64,000 nt of DNA. It comes from G963691835 sp963691835 (GTDB lineage Bacteria > Pseudomonadota > Alphaproteobacteria > Thalassobaculales > Thalassobaculaceae). The notes beneath the pieces are model-generated. The model did not search any database and was not told the DNA's origin. It worked only from the letters and a program-made list of their open reading frames with translations. The stretch covers positions 124,001 to 188,000 of the forward strand of contig OY829383.1 of NCBI GenBank assembly GCA_963691835.1, read 5' to 3'. Positions within the stretch are counted from its first letter, which is position 1; each line of letters starts with the position of its first letter. Of this stretch, positions 50,911 through 59,528 are shown in pieces. Made by a program: the position numbers and the translations under genes.

Positions 50911-50980
50911 TAACCCTCGTAGATCCTGGACGCGTGTCTTGGATCATCCCTTAGAACGCACACCATAGCGCTCTACTCAT

Positions 50981-52138
50981 TCAAGCAGCGTGCTCAGCGT
51001 CCGTCAACGCCGACAATTTCGCCATCAGGTAGTCGATATCAGTCTCAGACAGACCGAAGTCTTCGTTCTCAAATGCCGTTAGAACGCGTTCCAAGACCCG
51101 ACGGCTGAATCGCTCCCTATCATGGGGCTCGCCGTCGAGTTCAATTTCCCGCATAACGTCAACCGCCTTACGCAGCACAACATAGCTGCGCTTGGGCAGT
51201 TTTGTCCGTTCGAACAGCGCCTGAAGACCCAAATCTCCAGCGTCATCAAACAATATTTGCGTGTTGACCATCGGAACACCCGATAGCCGGGAAACGGACG
51301 CTTCTACAAAAGTAATATCGCCCAAACAGGCGGCACGAAGAATGATGGACTCCGTCAGCCGCCCGTTCCGCGCAAGCTGAGCAACCAACTCTTCAACCCG
51401 CTCCGTCGACGAATCGCTTTCGACAAGACCAAGGGTGACACGCTCCCGCGACTGCATCAGAAGGTCGGCTGCCACCTCCGTCGGGAGCTCGTGTTTGATG
51501 ACCAACTGCTCTCGGAGACGGTCCGATACCACCGTCACCAATCGCTCGGTCAGAGAAATCGGCAGGCTTGCCCGTCCCACGAGCGGTCCCTGAATGTCCT
51601 CGTCGTCTCCGTACTTGTCGACGACCTTGTGAAGTCCATCCTCCGAGATATCCGCGCCCGAATTGTCCACTAGTGTGGCAACGACATCCTTCGAGCCATG
51701 ATCGATCAGGGCTTCCGACAGCTCTGAAGAGACCGTGTTCCGGTTCGCAACGGCCTTGAGCTTCTCCATCTCCTGACTTTCCTGGACGATCAGGATGAGG
51801 TCCTCGTCGGTCAACAGAGAAGAGTATTCGAGGATAGGGCTGGACACTTCGGCTACATCGCCCGCCAACGACACGGCGACATCATGCGGCAGACGGTTGG
51901 CCGATTTCGCCTCACGGGAGAGAGCAGCCCGGACCTTTACCTCAGCATCCTTGGCGAGAATGCGGAGAATGTCCTGAGCGATCCCCAGTTCCGTCTCGCT
52001 GATTCCGTCGGAGTCGATCGACTGAGCAATCTTTTCAACCGTCGTCGCACGGTTGTCCGCCGACGGCTCCTTCAGGAGTGCCTGAACATCGGATGCCGAC
52101 AACGGCAAACCCGTATCTTTCTGAGAATTACCAGCCAA
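50981..52138 (-). CDS. DUF2336 family protein
   Basis: The 385-residue protein is a mostly helical, HEAT-like repeat protein. Typical segments are LAKDAEVKVRAALSREAKSA (about residues 71-90), NRLPHDVAVSLAGDVAEVSS and LKAVANRNTVSSELSEALID. DUF2336 is common in alphaproteobacteria and probably mediates protein contacts in two-component or chemotaxis-related signalling; its role here is unknown. Confidence 0.85.
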   Translation of the reverse strand: MAGNSQKDTGLPLSASDVQALLKEPSADNRATTVEKIAQSIDSDGISETELGIAQDILRILAKDAEVKVRAALSREAKSANRLPHDVAVSLAGDVAEVSSPILEYSSLLTDEDLILIVQESQEMEKLKAVANRNTVSSELSEALIDHGSKDVVATLVDNSGADISEDGLHKVVDKYGDDEDIQGPLVGRASLPISLTERLVTVVSDRLREQLVIKHELPTEVAADLLMQSRERVTLGLVESDSSTERVEELVAQLARNGRLTESIILRAACLGDITFVEASVSRLSGVPMVNTQILFDDAGDLGLQALFERTKLPKRSYVVLRKAVDVMREIELDGEPHDRERFSRRVLERVLTAFENEDFGLSETDIDYLMAKLSALTDAEHAA

Positions 52139-52270
52139 TGTCGTTTCTTTCCGCGCGTTGGACGACCGAATTCCGATCGCAATCGAAATGATGCCTTATC
52201 GTACTCCAAAGGTAAAGAAAGGCACCCGCGCGGCCAAACGACAGGAAGGAATGGCCAGAACTCCTGGAGG

Positions 52271-53599
52271 TCAAGCCGCCGCCAGTGCCGCTTCAACAGA
52301 CTCCGAAAGCCGATCGACAATCATATCCAGATGGGCGTCCTGAAGAATGAACGGTGGTGCCAAGAGAACATGGTCCCCATAGCGTCCATCAATGGTCCCG
52401 CCCATTGGATAGACCATCAATCCTCGCTGCATTGCTTCTGATTTGATCTTGGCATGAACCCGTCGGCTTGGGTCGAAAGTCGCCTTGGAGGCGCGATCCT
52501 CCACCAACTCAACCCCCAGGAAGAGTCCCCGCCCCCGGATATCCCCGACATGGCGATGATTGCCGAAGCGTTCCTCCAGCCGCTCCTTCAGCCCGTCGCC
52601 AAGCTGTTGGACCCGGGCCAGCAGGCCTTCCTCCTCAATAACGGATTGGACAGCGAGACCCGCGGCGCAGGCTGCCGGATGGCCCATATAGGTGTGGCCG
52701 TGCTGAAAGAACCCGGTCCCCACGGCGATCGCGTCGTAGATCCGCTTCGAGACCAGGGTCGCCCCGATAGGCTGATAGCCGGCCCCAAGTCCTTTCGCGA
52801 TCGTCAACAGATCCGGCGCCACGCCATCCTCCGCGCACGCGTAGAGATGGCCCGTCCGGCCCATACCGCACATCACTTCATCGAAGATCAGCAGAACGCC
52901 GTGGGTGTCGCAGATCTCCCGAATCCGAGCCAGATACCCCGGAACGGCGGGAACCGCCCCCACGGTCGCGCCGACCACCGGCTCGCAGATAAAGGCCGCG
53001 ACCGTTCCGGGGCCCAGCTCACGGATCTTGTCTTCCAGCTCGTTCGCAACCCGCAAACCATAGGCCTCGTCCGTCTCATCATGACGGCGATCCCGATAGG
53101 CGTAGCAAGGAGCGATGTGGTGAGCCTCCATAAGAAGCGGCGCAAATGGCTCCCGGCGCCAGAGATTGCCTCCCGCGGCCAAGGCGCCCAAGGTGTTCCC
53201 GTGATAGCTCTGACGACGGGCGATGATGTGCCGTCGGTTCGGCTCCCCAATCTCGAGGAAGTACTGACGCGCAAGCTTCAGCGCCGCTTCAACGGCCTCA
53301 GAGCCGCCAGACACGAAGTACACGCGGTCCAAGTCGCCATGCGCCTTGCTGATCAGCTTATCGGCCAACCGTTCCATAGGTTCGTTCGTGAAGAAGCCCG
53401 TGTGGGCGAACGGCAAGGTCTCGATCTGTTTTCTGATGGCCTCGACCACCTTCGGATGACTGTGACCGAGGCATGAAACAGCAGCACCGCCAGAGGCGTC
53501 GAGATAGGCCTTGCCGGTCTTGTCGATGATAAACGCGCCCTCCCCCTTATCGGCGGTCGGCAGGGCAGCTTTCGTATGGCGTTGAAAAACGTGGCTCAT
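52271..53599 (-). CDS. Class III PLP-dependent aminotransferase
   Basis: The 442-residue protein has the PLP enzyme layout: VYFVSGGSEAVEAALKLARQ (residues about 93-112), RQSYHGNTLGALA, FDEVMCGMGRTG and DLLTIAKGLGAGYQPIGATL, whose Lys binds PLP. It resembles the aspartate or omega-aminotransferase family proteins found in soil and marine bacteria. The amino donor cannot be told from sequence. It is followed leftward by DUF2336. Confidence 0.85.
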   Translation of the reverse strand: MSHVFQRHTKAALPTADKGEGAFIIDKTGKAYLDASGGAAVSCLGHSHPKVVEAIRKQIETLPFAHTGFFTNEPMERLADKLISKAHGDLDRVYFVSGGSEAVEAALKLARQYFLEIGEPNRRHIIARRQSYHGNTLGALAAGGNLWRREPFAPLLMEAHHIAPCYAYRDRRHDETDEAYGLRVANELEDKIRELGPGTVAAFICEPVVGATVGAVPAVPGYLARIREICDTHGVLLIFDEVMCGMGRTGHLYACAEDGVAPDLLTIAKGLGAGYQPIGATLVSKRIYDAIAVGTGFFQHGHTYMGHPAACAAGLAVQSVIEEEGLLARVQQLGDGLKERLEERFGNHRHVGDIRGRGLFLGVELVEDRASKATFDPSRRVHAKIKSEAMQRGLMVYPMGGTIDGRYGDHVLLAPPFILQDAHLDMIVDRLSESVEAALAAA

Positions 53600-53623
53600 C
53601 AGAATTCCAATTGGTCGGGAACG

Positions 53624-54289
53624 TCAGCCGTCCAGGTTCAGGCGATCAGGCGTATAGATCGTCCACGTGACCACGTCACGCAGCACTTTGCCCAACGCCA
53701 GATCAAACGTCTTCACGATGCTTCCGATCCTATTCGATGGAGACGTCATCGCTCTCTCAAAGGTCTCCTGGGCGATGATACGGCGCTGCGGGAAACGCAC
53801 CATCTTCACGTTGACCCGGACATGAACCGTCGGCGGCGCGTCGGGCCCGTCACGGTACTCCGCCTGGAACTCCCGCAGTTCGGGCTGAAGCTCAAAGTCG
53901 CTGCGGACCGACACACCGGACCGTCCAACCCCGATGATGCGGCCCGAGTTCTCGAACGACTCGATGAGGAGCCGGTGAACCATTTCGGGGGCACCGTCGA
54001 CCCACTGGGCGCCCGCGTAGTAGTCCAACGTCAACGGCTCCCGCGCCACGGCGATCTTCGCTGTCGTCAGGCCGGACGGCGCGATGGGAAGCTCGACGCC
54101 AAGCTGCCAATCAACGGACGGGATCTCATCGCTATAGGTGCTCTTCGGCGTCAGAGTATAAAGCTGCGGTGGCGGTTGGACCTTGGGAAGCAAACCGCAA
54201 CCGGCCACAAGTCCGCCCGTTCCCAGCGCGAAGACTGAAGCCAGACCGCGCCCGAATCCCCGGCGGTCCATCGCTGCTTTGTTTTTCAT
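53624..54289 (-). CDS. ABC-type transport auxiliary lipoprotein (PqiC/YmbA-like)
   Basis: The 221-residue protein has a Tat-like start (MDRRGFGRGLASVFA) and lipobox LVAGC (Cys about 31), then the auxiliary domain (PPPQLYTLTPKSTYSDEIPS, EMVHRLLIESFENSGRI). It takes the place of MlaC at the end of this Mla-type operon and sits in the outer or inner membrane. It overlaps the MlaD stop. Confidence 0.85.
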   Translation of the reverse strand: MKNKAAMDRRGFGRGLASVFALGTGGLVAGCGLLPKVQPPPQLYTLTPKSTYSDEIPSVDWQLGVELPIAPSGLTTAKIAVAREPLTLDYYAGAQWVDGAPEMVHRLLIESFENSGRIIGVGRSGVSVRSDFELQPELREFQAEYRDGPDAPPTVHVRVNVKMVRFPQRRIIAQETFERAMTSPSNRIGSIVKTFDLALGKVLRDVVTWTIYTPDRLNLDG

Positions 54290-55296
54290 TGAGAAGCCTC
54301 CACGCCGGTATTGCGATCGCCGAAGATAAAGCGGGAGGGGTCGCGTTCAATCTGACGCAGCAGACGGTTGATACTCTCAACCATGATCCGCCCTTCGACC
54401 AGAAACTGGGTCAACTCGTATAGACCTGTCTGAGTGAAATCGCGCACCGACTCCCGGTTCTCATTGATGGTATCCGTCGCCGTGTGGGCCGCCCGGTCGA
54501 CACTCCCCAGGGCCTGCGTGCTGTCGGCGACGAGCGAGGCGACCTCCGCGTCAATCCCAATCGCGGCCCCCCGCAGCGTGCTCAACGTCGTCGACGCATC
54601 ATCCGCCAGCACGTCCATGTCCTTTGCGATCTGATCGATTGCCGGAACGATCTGGTTGGACGCGATGCGCATCTGATCCGCCGTCTCGCTGACGTTCTTG
54701 ATCAGGGCCTCGATCTCATCGGTCTGGTTGGCGAACGCACCGCTGATCGCATCAATGTTCGTCAACAGACTATCGAACTTTTCCTGATTCTCGGGCCGCA
54801 ACATGATCGACGCACGGCCTACGAGTTCCGACAAACGGCTGGCAATCTCAGGCGCGCTTTCAAAAACCTCCTCCAGGACAGAGGCTTTTGATGGGATCTC
54901 CGGGAGGTCCTCTCCCGGCGCCGCCACAAGGTCCGGCATGTTTTGAGAGCCGCCGGTCAATTGAATGAATCCGACCCCCGTCAGGCCCTGGCTCTCCAGG
55001 ATCGCAACGACATCCGTTTTGATGCGGACATCCGAGTCCACCTCAATCGTGACGTCGATACGCTCAACATTCTCGGAGTCGATCTGGATATCCGTCACCT
55101 GACCAACGGGAATACCGCGATAACGGACAGGGCTTGCAACGGACAATCCTGTGACCGAGCCGGTGAAGCCGATCTCATAGAGGTTGACGGATTTATCCAA
55201 CTCGAGCTTGCCCAGCCAGATAACGAACCCCATTGCGGACGCGAACAGCAGGAACACGAAGGCTCCAACGATCATGTAGCTTGCGCGTGTCTCCAT
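54286..55296 (-). CDS. mlaD: MlaD/MCE-family substrate-binding protein
   Basis: The 336-residue protein begins METRASYMIVGAFVFLLFAS, a membrane anchor, followed by the MCE domain (VTGLSVASPVRYRGIPVGQV, residues about 48-67) and a long coiled-coil C-terminus. It forms the periplasmic lipid-binding ring of the MlaFEDB-type transporter. It overlaps the lipoprotein gene by ATGA. Confidence 0.92.
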   Translation of the reverse strand: METRASYMIVGAFVFLLFASAMGFVIWLGKLELDKSVNLYEIGFTGSVTGLSVASPVRYRGIPVGQVTDIQIDSENVERIDVTIEVDSDVRIKTDVVAILESQGLTGVGFIQLTGGSQNMPDLVAAPGEDLPEIPSKASVLEEVFESAPEIASRLSELVGRASIMLRPENQEKFDSLLTNIDAISGAFANQTDEIEALIKNVSETADQMRIASNQIVPAIDQIAKDMDVLADDASTTLSTLRGAAIGIDAEVASLVADSTQALGSVDRAAHTATDTINENRESVRDFTQTGLYELTQFLVEGRIMVESINRLLRQIERDPSRFIFGDRNTGVEASQ

Positions 55297-55326
55297 TCCG
55301 GCGTGACTCCCCCCGGCGCCTGCCAG

Positions 55327-56127
55327 CTAGGCTGGATGATTGGCTTTGGCCTCGAACGCGGCGCGCGCTCTAGGACCATGGAAATACTCTTGAATCCAGT
55401 CGTCTGGATAATCCATCAGCTCGGCCATGGTGCCGACGACGATCTTCTTGTTCACCAGAACAGCGATCCTGTCACAGATCCGGACAAGGCTGTCCAGATC
55501 GTGGGTCACCATGACCACGGTGAGCCCAAGGCTTCGCTGAAGGTCGAGGATGAGCTGGTCGAAATCGGATGCCCCGATCGGATCAAGACCCGCCGTCGGC
55601 TCGTCCAGAAAAACAACGTCCGGGTCGAGGGCGAGAGCCCGGGCCAGACTGGCCCGTTTCCGCATCCCACCCGAAAGCTCGCTCGGCAACTTGCCGCAGG
55701 CGTCGTGGGGCAAACCGACGAGCTGGATCTTCAGGCGCGCCAACTCGTCCATAAGCGCCCGGGGAATCCCGCCCCGTTCCCGCATGGGCACCTGGATGTT
55801 CCGGGCGACACTCAAGGCGCCAAACAGGGCGCCGTCCTGGAACATCATCCCGAACCGGCCTTGGAGGCGCCGGGTCGCCCCGGTGCCCGCGACGATCCTC
55901 TCCCCCAAAAGCTCGATCTCGCCGCCCGCCGGGCGTTGCAAGCCGAGGATCGAGCGGAGCAGGACGGATTTCCCGGTACCGGATCCTCCAACAACGCCAA
56001 TGACCTCCCCCCGTCGGACGTCCAGATCCAAGTCCTTGTGGATGACCTTGGTACCGAATTGGGTCAGAAGCCCCCGCACCCGGATCGCCGGTTGCACGTT
56101 GGGGTCATCGAGCCGCGCGACCGCCAT
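55327..56127 (-). CDS. mlaF: Mla ABC transporter ATP-binding protein
   Basis: The 266-residue ABC ATPase has Walker A (VIGVVGGSGTGKSVLLRSIL), the signature LSGGMRKRASLARALALDPD, Walker B VVFLDEPTAGLDP and a switch His (VTHDLDSLVRIC). It energises lipid transport by MlaE. The start is set at 56127, one base from the mlaE stop. Confidence 0.95.
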   Translation of the reverse strand: MAVARLDDPNVQPAIRVRGLLTQFGTKVIHKDLDLDVRRGEVIGVVGGSGTGKSVLLRSILGLQRPAGGEIELLGERIVAGTGATRRLQGRFGMMFQDGALFGALSVARNIQVPMRERGGIPRALMDELARLKIQLVGLPHDACGKLPSELSGGMRKRASLARALALDPDVVFLDEPTAGLDPIGASDFDQLILDLQRSLGLTVVMVTHDLDSLVRICDRIAVLVNKKIVVGTMAELMDYPDDWIQEYFHGPRARAAFEAKANHPA

Positions 56128-56128
56128 G

Positions 56129-57289
56129 TCAGATCCCCAACTGAGCGAAGAACACGGCAAAGGCCGCATCCAACACAATGATGGCAAAGATCGAATTGAC
56201 GACCGACCGGGTCGTCCGGCTGCCCACACTCTGTGCGTTCCCGGAAACCTGGAGTCCCTGGTAACAGCCGACAAGGGCGATCACGAAAGCGAACACCGGG
56301 GATTTGATCATGCCGGTCGCATAATCCCAGAAGTCCACCGCGCCTTTGAGTTGGGTCAGAAACTGACCGAAGGTGAGGTCGAGCGTCGCAACCGCGATCA
56401 TCGCCCCTCCCAGCAGCCCCATGATGTCGCCAAAGAACGTAAGAAGCGGGAGGGAGATCATGAGACCAAGCACCCTTGGGATCACCAGCACCTCTGTCGC
56501 CGTCAGGCCCAGCGTTTCGAGCGCGTCGACTTCCTGGCTGACTTTCATGCTCCCGATTTCAGCCGTGAACGCGCTGCCAGACCGGCCCGCGACGATGATC
56601 GCGGTAAGCAGCACACCGATCTCCCGCAGGACGGATACGCCGACAAGATTGACCGTCAAAATAGCGGCGCCGAACCTTTCAAGCTGAAGGGAGCCCATAT
56701 AGGCCAATACGATGCCGACCAGGAAGCACAGCAGCCCCACGATCGGGATGGCCGTTAGCCCTACCGCCTCAATCTGATTGATCAGGGCCGCGAAACGGAG
56801 CTTGTTCCGCCCGGTGAACAGGCCGGCCAGAGCGGTCAGAACGAATCCGAAGAATGAGAAGAGCTCGCCCGCTATGGACAACATGTCGGCGACGCCGAGC
56901 CCAATCTTGTAAAAGAGCCCCAGCACGCCTCTTGGGCGCCCATCGTCCACCGGCTCGTTCGGATACTCGATGGCGGCCTTGTCGTAGAGGGACCGGAAGT
57001 CCTGAGGCAAATCCACGAGATCCACCGGAATGCCGCGCCGGTCAAACATATCGGCGGTACGCCGGAGAACGAATGCACCGGCACTGTCGAGGCCGGTCAG
57101 TCTGGAGGCGTCAAGAATAACCGTGCGGGGATTGGCGCCGCCAAGATCTCGGAGCTTGCGATCGATCTGGACGGCGGTCTCCAATGACCAGTGTCCGTTG
57201 ACGGACAACCGAAGTTCGCCCCCCTGCTCGTCGATATCGATGAATTGCTCGACGGTGCTCACCCCGCTCCCCGCTGCGAACCGAACCAC
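56129..57289 (-). CDS. mlaE: MlaE permease with fused N-terminal STAS domain
   Basis: The 386-residue protein has an N-terminal STAS domain (residues about 15-105, like MlaB, with ILDASRLTGLDSAGAFVLRR) fused to the MlaE permease (GFVLTALAGLFTGRNKLRFA and VAGRSGSAFTAEIGSMKVSQ). Thus MlaB and MlaE are one chain here. It is first in the leftward mla operon. The start at 57289 could also be at a later Val or Met. Confidence 0.93.
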   Translation of the reverse strand: MVRFAAGSGVSTVEQFIDIDEQGGELRLSVNGHWSLETAVQIDRKLRDLGGANPRTVILDASRLTGLDSAGAFVLRRTADMFDRRGIPVDLVDLPQDFRSLYDKAAIEYPNEPVDDGRPRGVLGLFYKIGLGVADMLSIAGELFSFFGFVLTALAGLFTGRNKLRFAALINQIEAVGLTAIPIVGLLCFLVGIVLAYMGSLQLERFGAAILTVNLVGVSVLREIGVLLTAIIVAGRSGSAFTAEIGSMKVSQEVDALETLGLTATEVLVIPRVLGLMISLPLLTFFGDIMGLLGGAMIAVATLDLTFGQFLTQLKGAVDFWDYATGMIKSPVFAFVIALVGCYQGLQVSGNAQSVGSRTTRSVVNSIFAIIVLDAAFAVFFAQLGI

Positions 57290-57508
57290 ACCTATGACCT
57301 TAGCATCGAATAGGATCGTTCGCGGTAGAACAAATGCTGAGCCTCACTCCGCACGCAGGCCCGATCATCGGGTTGTTCGTCGTTGGGCGGTGAGGGCATG
57401 GAATCCGTCGCTGGGATCCAACACCAGCAGCCGCATCTTCTGGCGCAGCGCATCGAAATCGCATAAGAGGATCGCTTTGCTCAGAACAGGAGCCGAGGCC
57501 GACCTCTG

Positions 57509-58024
57509 ATGGACCTTAAAACGCACATCCGCCAAGTCCCCGATTTCCCGAAGCCGGGAATCCTTTTCTATGACATTTCCACCCTTCTGGCCCATGCGGA
57601 CGCTTGGGCGCATACGGTCAAGGCGCTGGAGGATGTTGTTGCCGAATTCAATCCGGACGTCCTGATGGGCATCGAATCCCGGGGCTTTCTTGTCGCGGCT
57701 CCGCTGGCGGTTCAGATGGGATTGGGCTTCCACATGATCCGGAAGAAAGGGAAGCTTCCAGGCGCTACGATCCCCTATACGTACGATCTGGAATACGGCA
57801 CCGATACCATTGAGGTCCAGGACGGCGCCATCAAGCCGGGTCAGCGCGTCGTGGTTCTCGACGATCTTCTCGCTACCGGCGGAACCATGATTGCGGCGGT
57901 TGAGTTGATCCGCCGCGTGGGCGGAACCGTGACCGGTGGTGCCAGCATCATGGAACTTACGTTCCTCAACGGCCGGAACCGGCTCGACATTCCTTTTCAG
58001 TCATTGATCCGCTACGACGAATAG
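57509..58024 (+). CDS. apt: Adenine phosphoribosyltransferase
   Basis: The 171-residue protein begins MDLKTHIRQVPDFPKPGILF and has the PRPP-binding motif RVVVLDDLLATGGTMIAAVE (residues about 112-131) and the GIESRGFLVAAPLA loop. It salvages adenine to AMP. It diverges from mlaE with 219 bases between. Confidence 0.97.
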   Translation: MDLKTHIRQVPDFPKPGILFYDISTLLAHADAWAHTVKALEDVVAEFNPDVLMGIESRGFLVAAPLAVQMGLGFHMIRKKGKLPGATIPYTYDLEYGTDTIEVQDGAIKPGQRVVVLDDLLATGGTMIAAVELIRRVGGTVTGGASIMELTFLNGRNRLDIPFQSLIRYDE

Positions 58025-58112
58025 GTGTCAATGACAGGACCTCGACGCATACCGATGCGGGAGTGGACTGGACTGATCTGGCCGCAGGCGGCCCTCGCCG
58101 ACCGGACCGACA

Positions 58113-59528
58113 ATGCTCGATGATCCGACATTCCTGATGCTCGCCGGCGGCTTGCTTGCATCAGGATCCCTTTTCCTGTTCGACGCGGCCGCCAGGGATC
58201 GTCGGCATGGCTGGCGCTGCTGGCTGTGGCCGCTGGCGACCGTGTTCCTGGCAGCGGTCTTCGTGGCCAAGGTCGCCGGGCGGGGCGAGATGCTCATGCT
58301 GTCCGCGGGTGCTGGCATCGTCGTCGCCGCCTCGACCTGGGCAAGGGACGCTTGGAGCGTCAGGGGGATCCTCTCCATCGTTGCTGCCGTCGGATTGGTC
58401 TTTGCCGGTGAGAAAGGGCTGATGCCAAGGGATCTCGCCCTCGGAACGATCCTGATGGTCGCGGGTCTGGCGGCAGCTACATCCAGGGCGTCGGTCTTTC
58501 CAAGGGCAATAGCCGCGCTGGCCCTGATCTGTTGGGGAGTCCTTACGACACCGTCCCTGGCACCGACGCTTGGTCACCTTGGACCGGCTATTGGCCCCAT
58601 CCTGGGGCCAGTCGCCGTCGCGACGTTCCTGCTGGCGGTTCTGTCATCTTGCGGCGCCCTGCCCGAGAGGGATTGGCTGACCCATCCAAACCGTAAAGGA
58701 GGGCCGGACAGCGAAGAGGACCGGACAGCGCGGTCATGGGTCTGGGCCACGGACAAGGATCTTCGCTTCACGTCCTGTCCAACTGTTCTTGGGAAGGCGC
58801 TGCACGGCCGCAGTGGGGGGCGCCGACGGTCGGACCCGCAGCCAACGCTTCGCGATGCGATCGGTCTATGCCCAACCGAGGGCAACCGGCGGACCTGCCT
58901 GCAGGCGGTTGAGGCCGGACGGCCGTTTGGCCCGATCCGCATCGAATGGGCGGGCGGCCGGTCCTCGGGAGGCGGGTCATGGGTGGGATCGGACAGGATC
59001 GCAATGAACCTGTCAGGGACTCCGGTATCCGGGCGCAAGGGTGTCTTCGGATACAAAGGCGACCTGTCTTTGGCCGTCGACCAAGAGGACGGCTCACCGG
59101 TTGCGAATGAGCCGCAAGCGACCCCCTCTGCTGCCGATGAGGTTCTCGGCCTCGTGGAAGCAGGGGTTCTTGTTCTGGACCGGGACGCCCGGATCACTGT
59201 CCTAAACCCGGCCTTGGCCGTGTTTCTGCGGTTGGAGAATGACAAGGCGGAACAACTCGTGGGCCGGCCGCTCTTCACGCTTCTTCGGGTCCTGGCGTCG
59301 GATCCTGCGGTGAGTGATTCGGTTCCCGAGACCCTAGCGCGCGGCCTGCTCGACAGGATCGACCCTGCCGCGTCGTCGGACAGCGCGCCGTCGTTCACCT
59401 GGTCTCTACCTGATGGACGCGCCGCACGCGTATCGGTTCGAACACGGACATCCGGCGGGCTGGTGGCCTCATTCTCCGAAGAAACATCACCCGAGGCAGA
59501 ACCGGTGACCGGCGCTACTCGACCGTAA
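58113..59528 (+). CDS. PAS-domain membrane protein without visible kinase
   Basis: The 471-residue protein has six or seven hydrophobic segments in its first half (residues about 5-185). A poorly conserved linker follows, and then a PAS-like domain (EVLGLVEAGVLVLDRDARIT, VLNPALAVFLRLENDKAEQL, VGRPLFTLLR, about residues 340-395). No kinase, GGDEF or HTH output is seen. It is probably a sensor that works through a partner. Its last 14 bases overlap the glmS end. Confidence 0.65.
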   Translation: MLDDPTFLMLAGGLLASGSLFLFDAAARDRRHGWRCWLWPLATVFLAAVFVAKVAGRGEMLMLSAGAGIVVAASTWARDAWSVRGILSIVAAVGLVFAGEKGLMPRDLALGTILMVAGLAAATSRASVFPRAIAALALICWGVLTTPSLAPTLGHLGPAIGPILGPVAVATFLLAVLSSCGALPERDWLTHPNRKGGPDSEEDRTARSWVWATDKDLRFTSCPTVLGKALHGRSGGRRRSDPQPTLRDAIGLCPTEGNRRTCLQAVEAGRPFGPIRIEWAGGRSSGGGSWVGSDRIAMNLSGTPVSGRKGVFGYKGDLSLAVDQEDGSPVANEPQATPSAADEVLGLVEAGVLVLDRDARITVLNPALAVFLRLENDKAEQLVGRPLFTLLRVLASDPAVSDSVPETLARGLLDRIDPAASSDSAPSFTWSLPDGRAARVSVRTRTSGGLVASFSEETSPEAEPVTGATRP

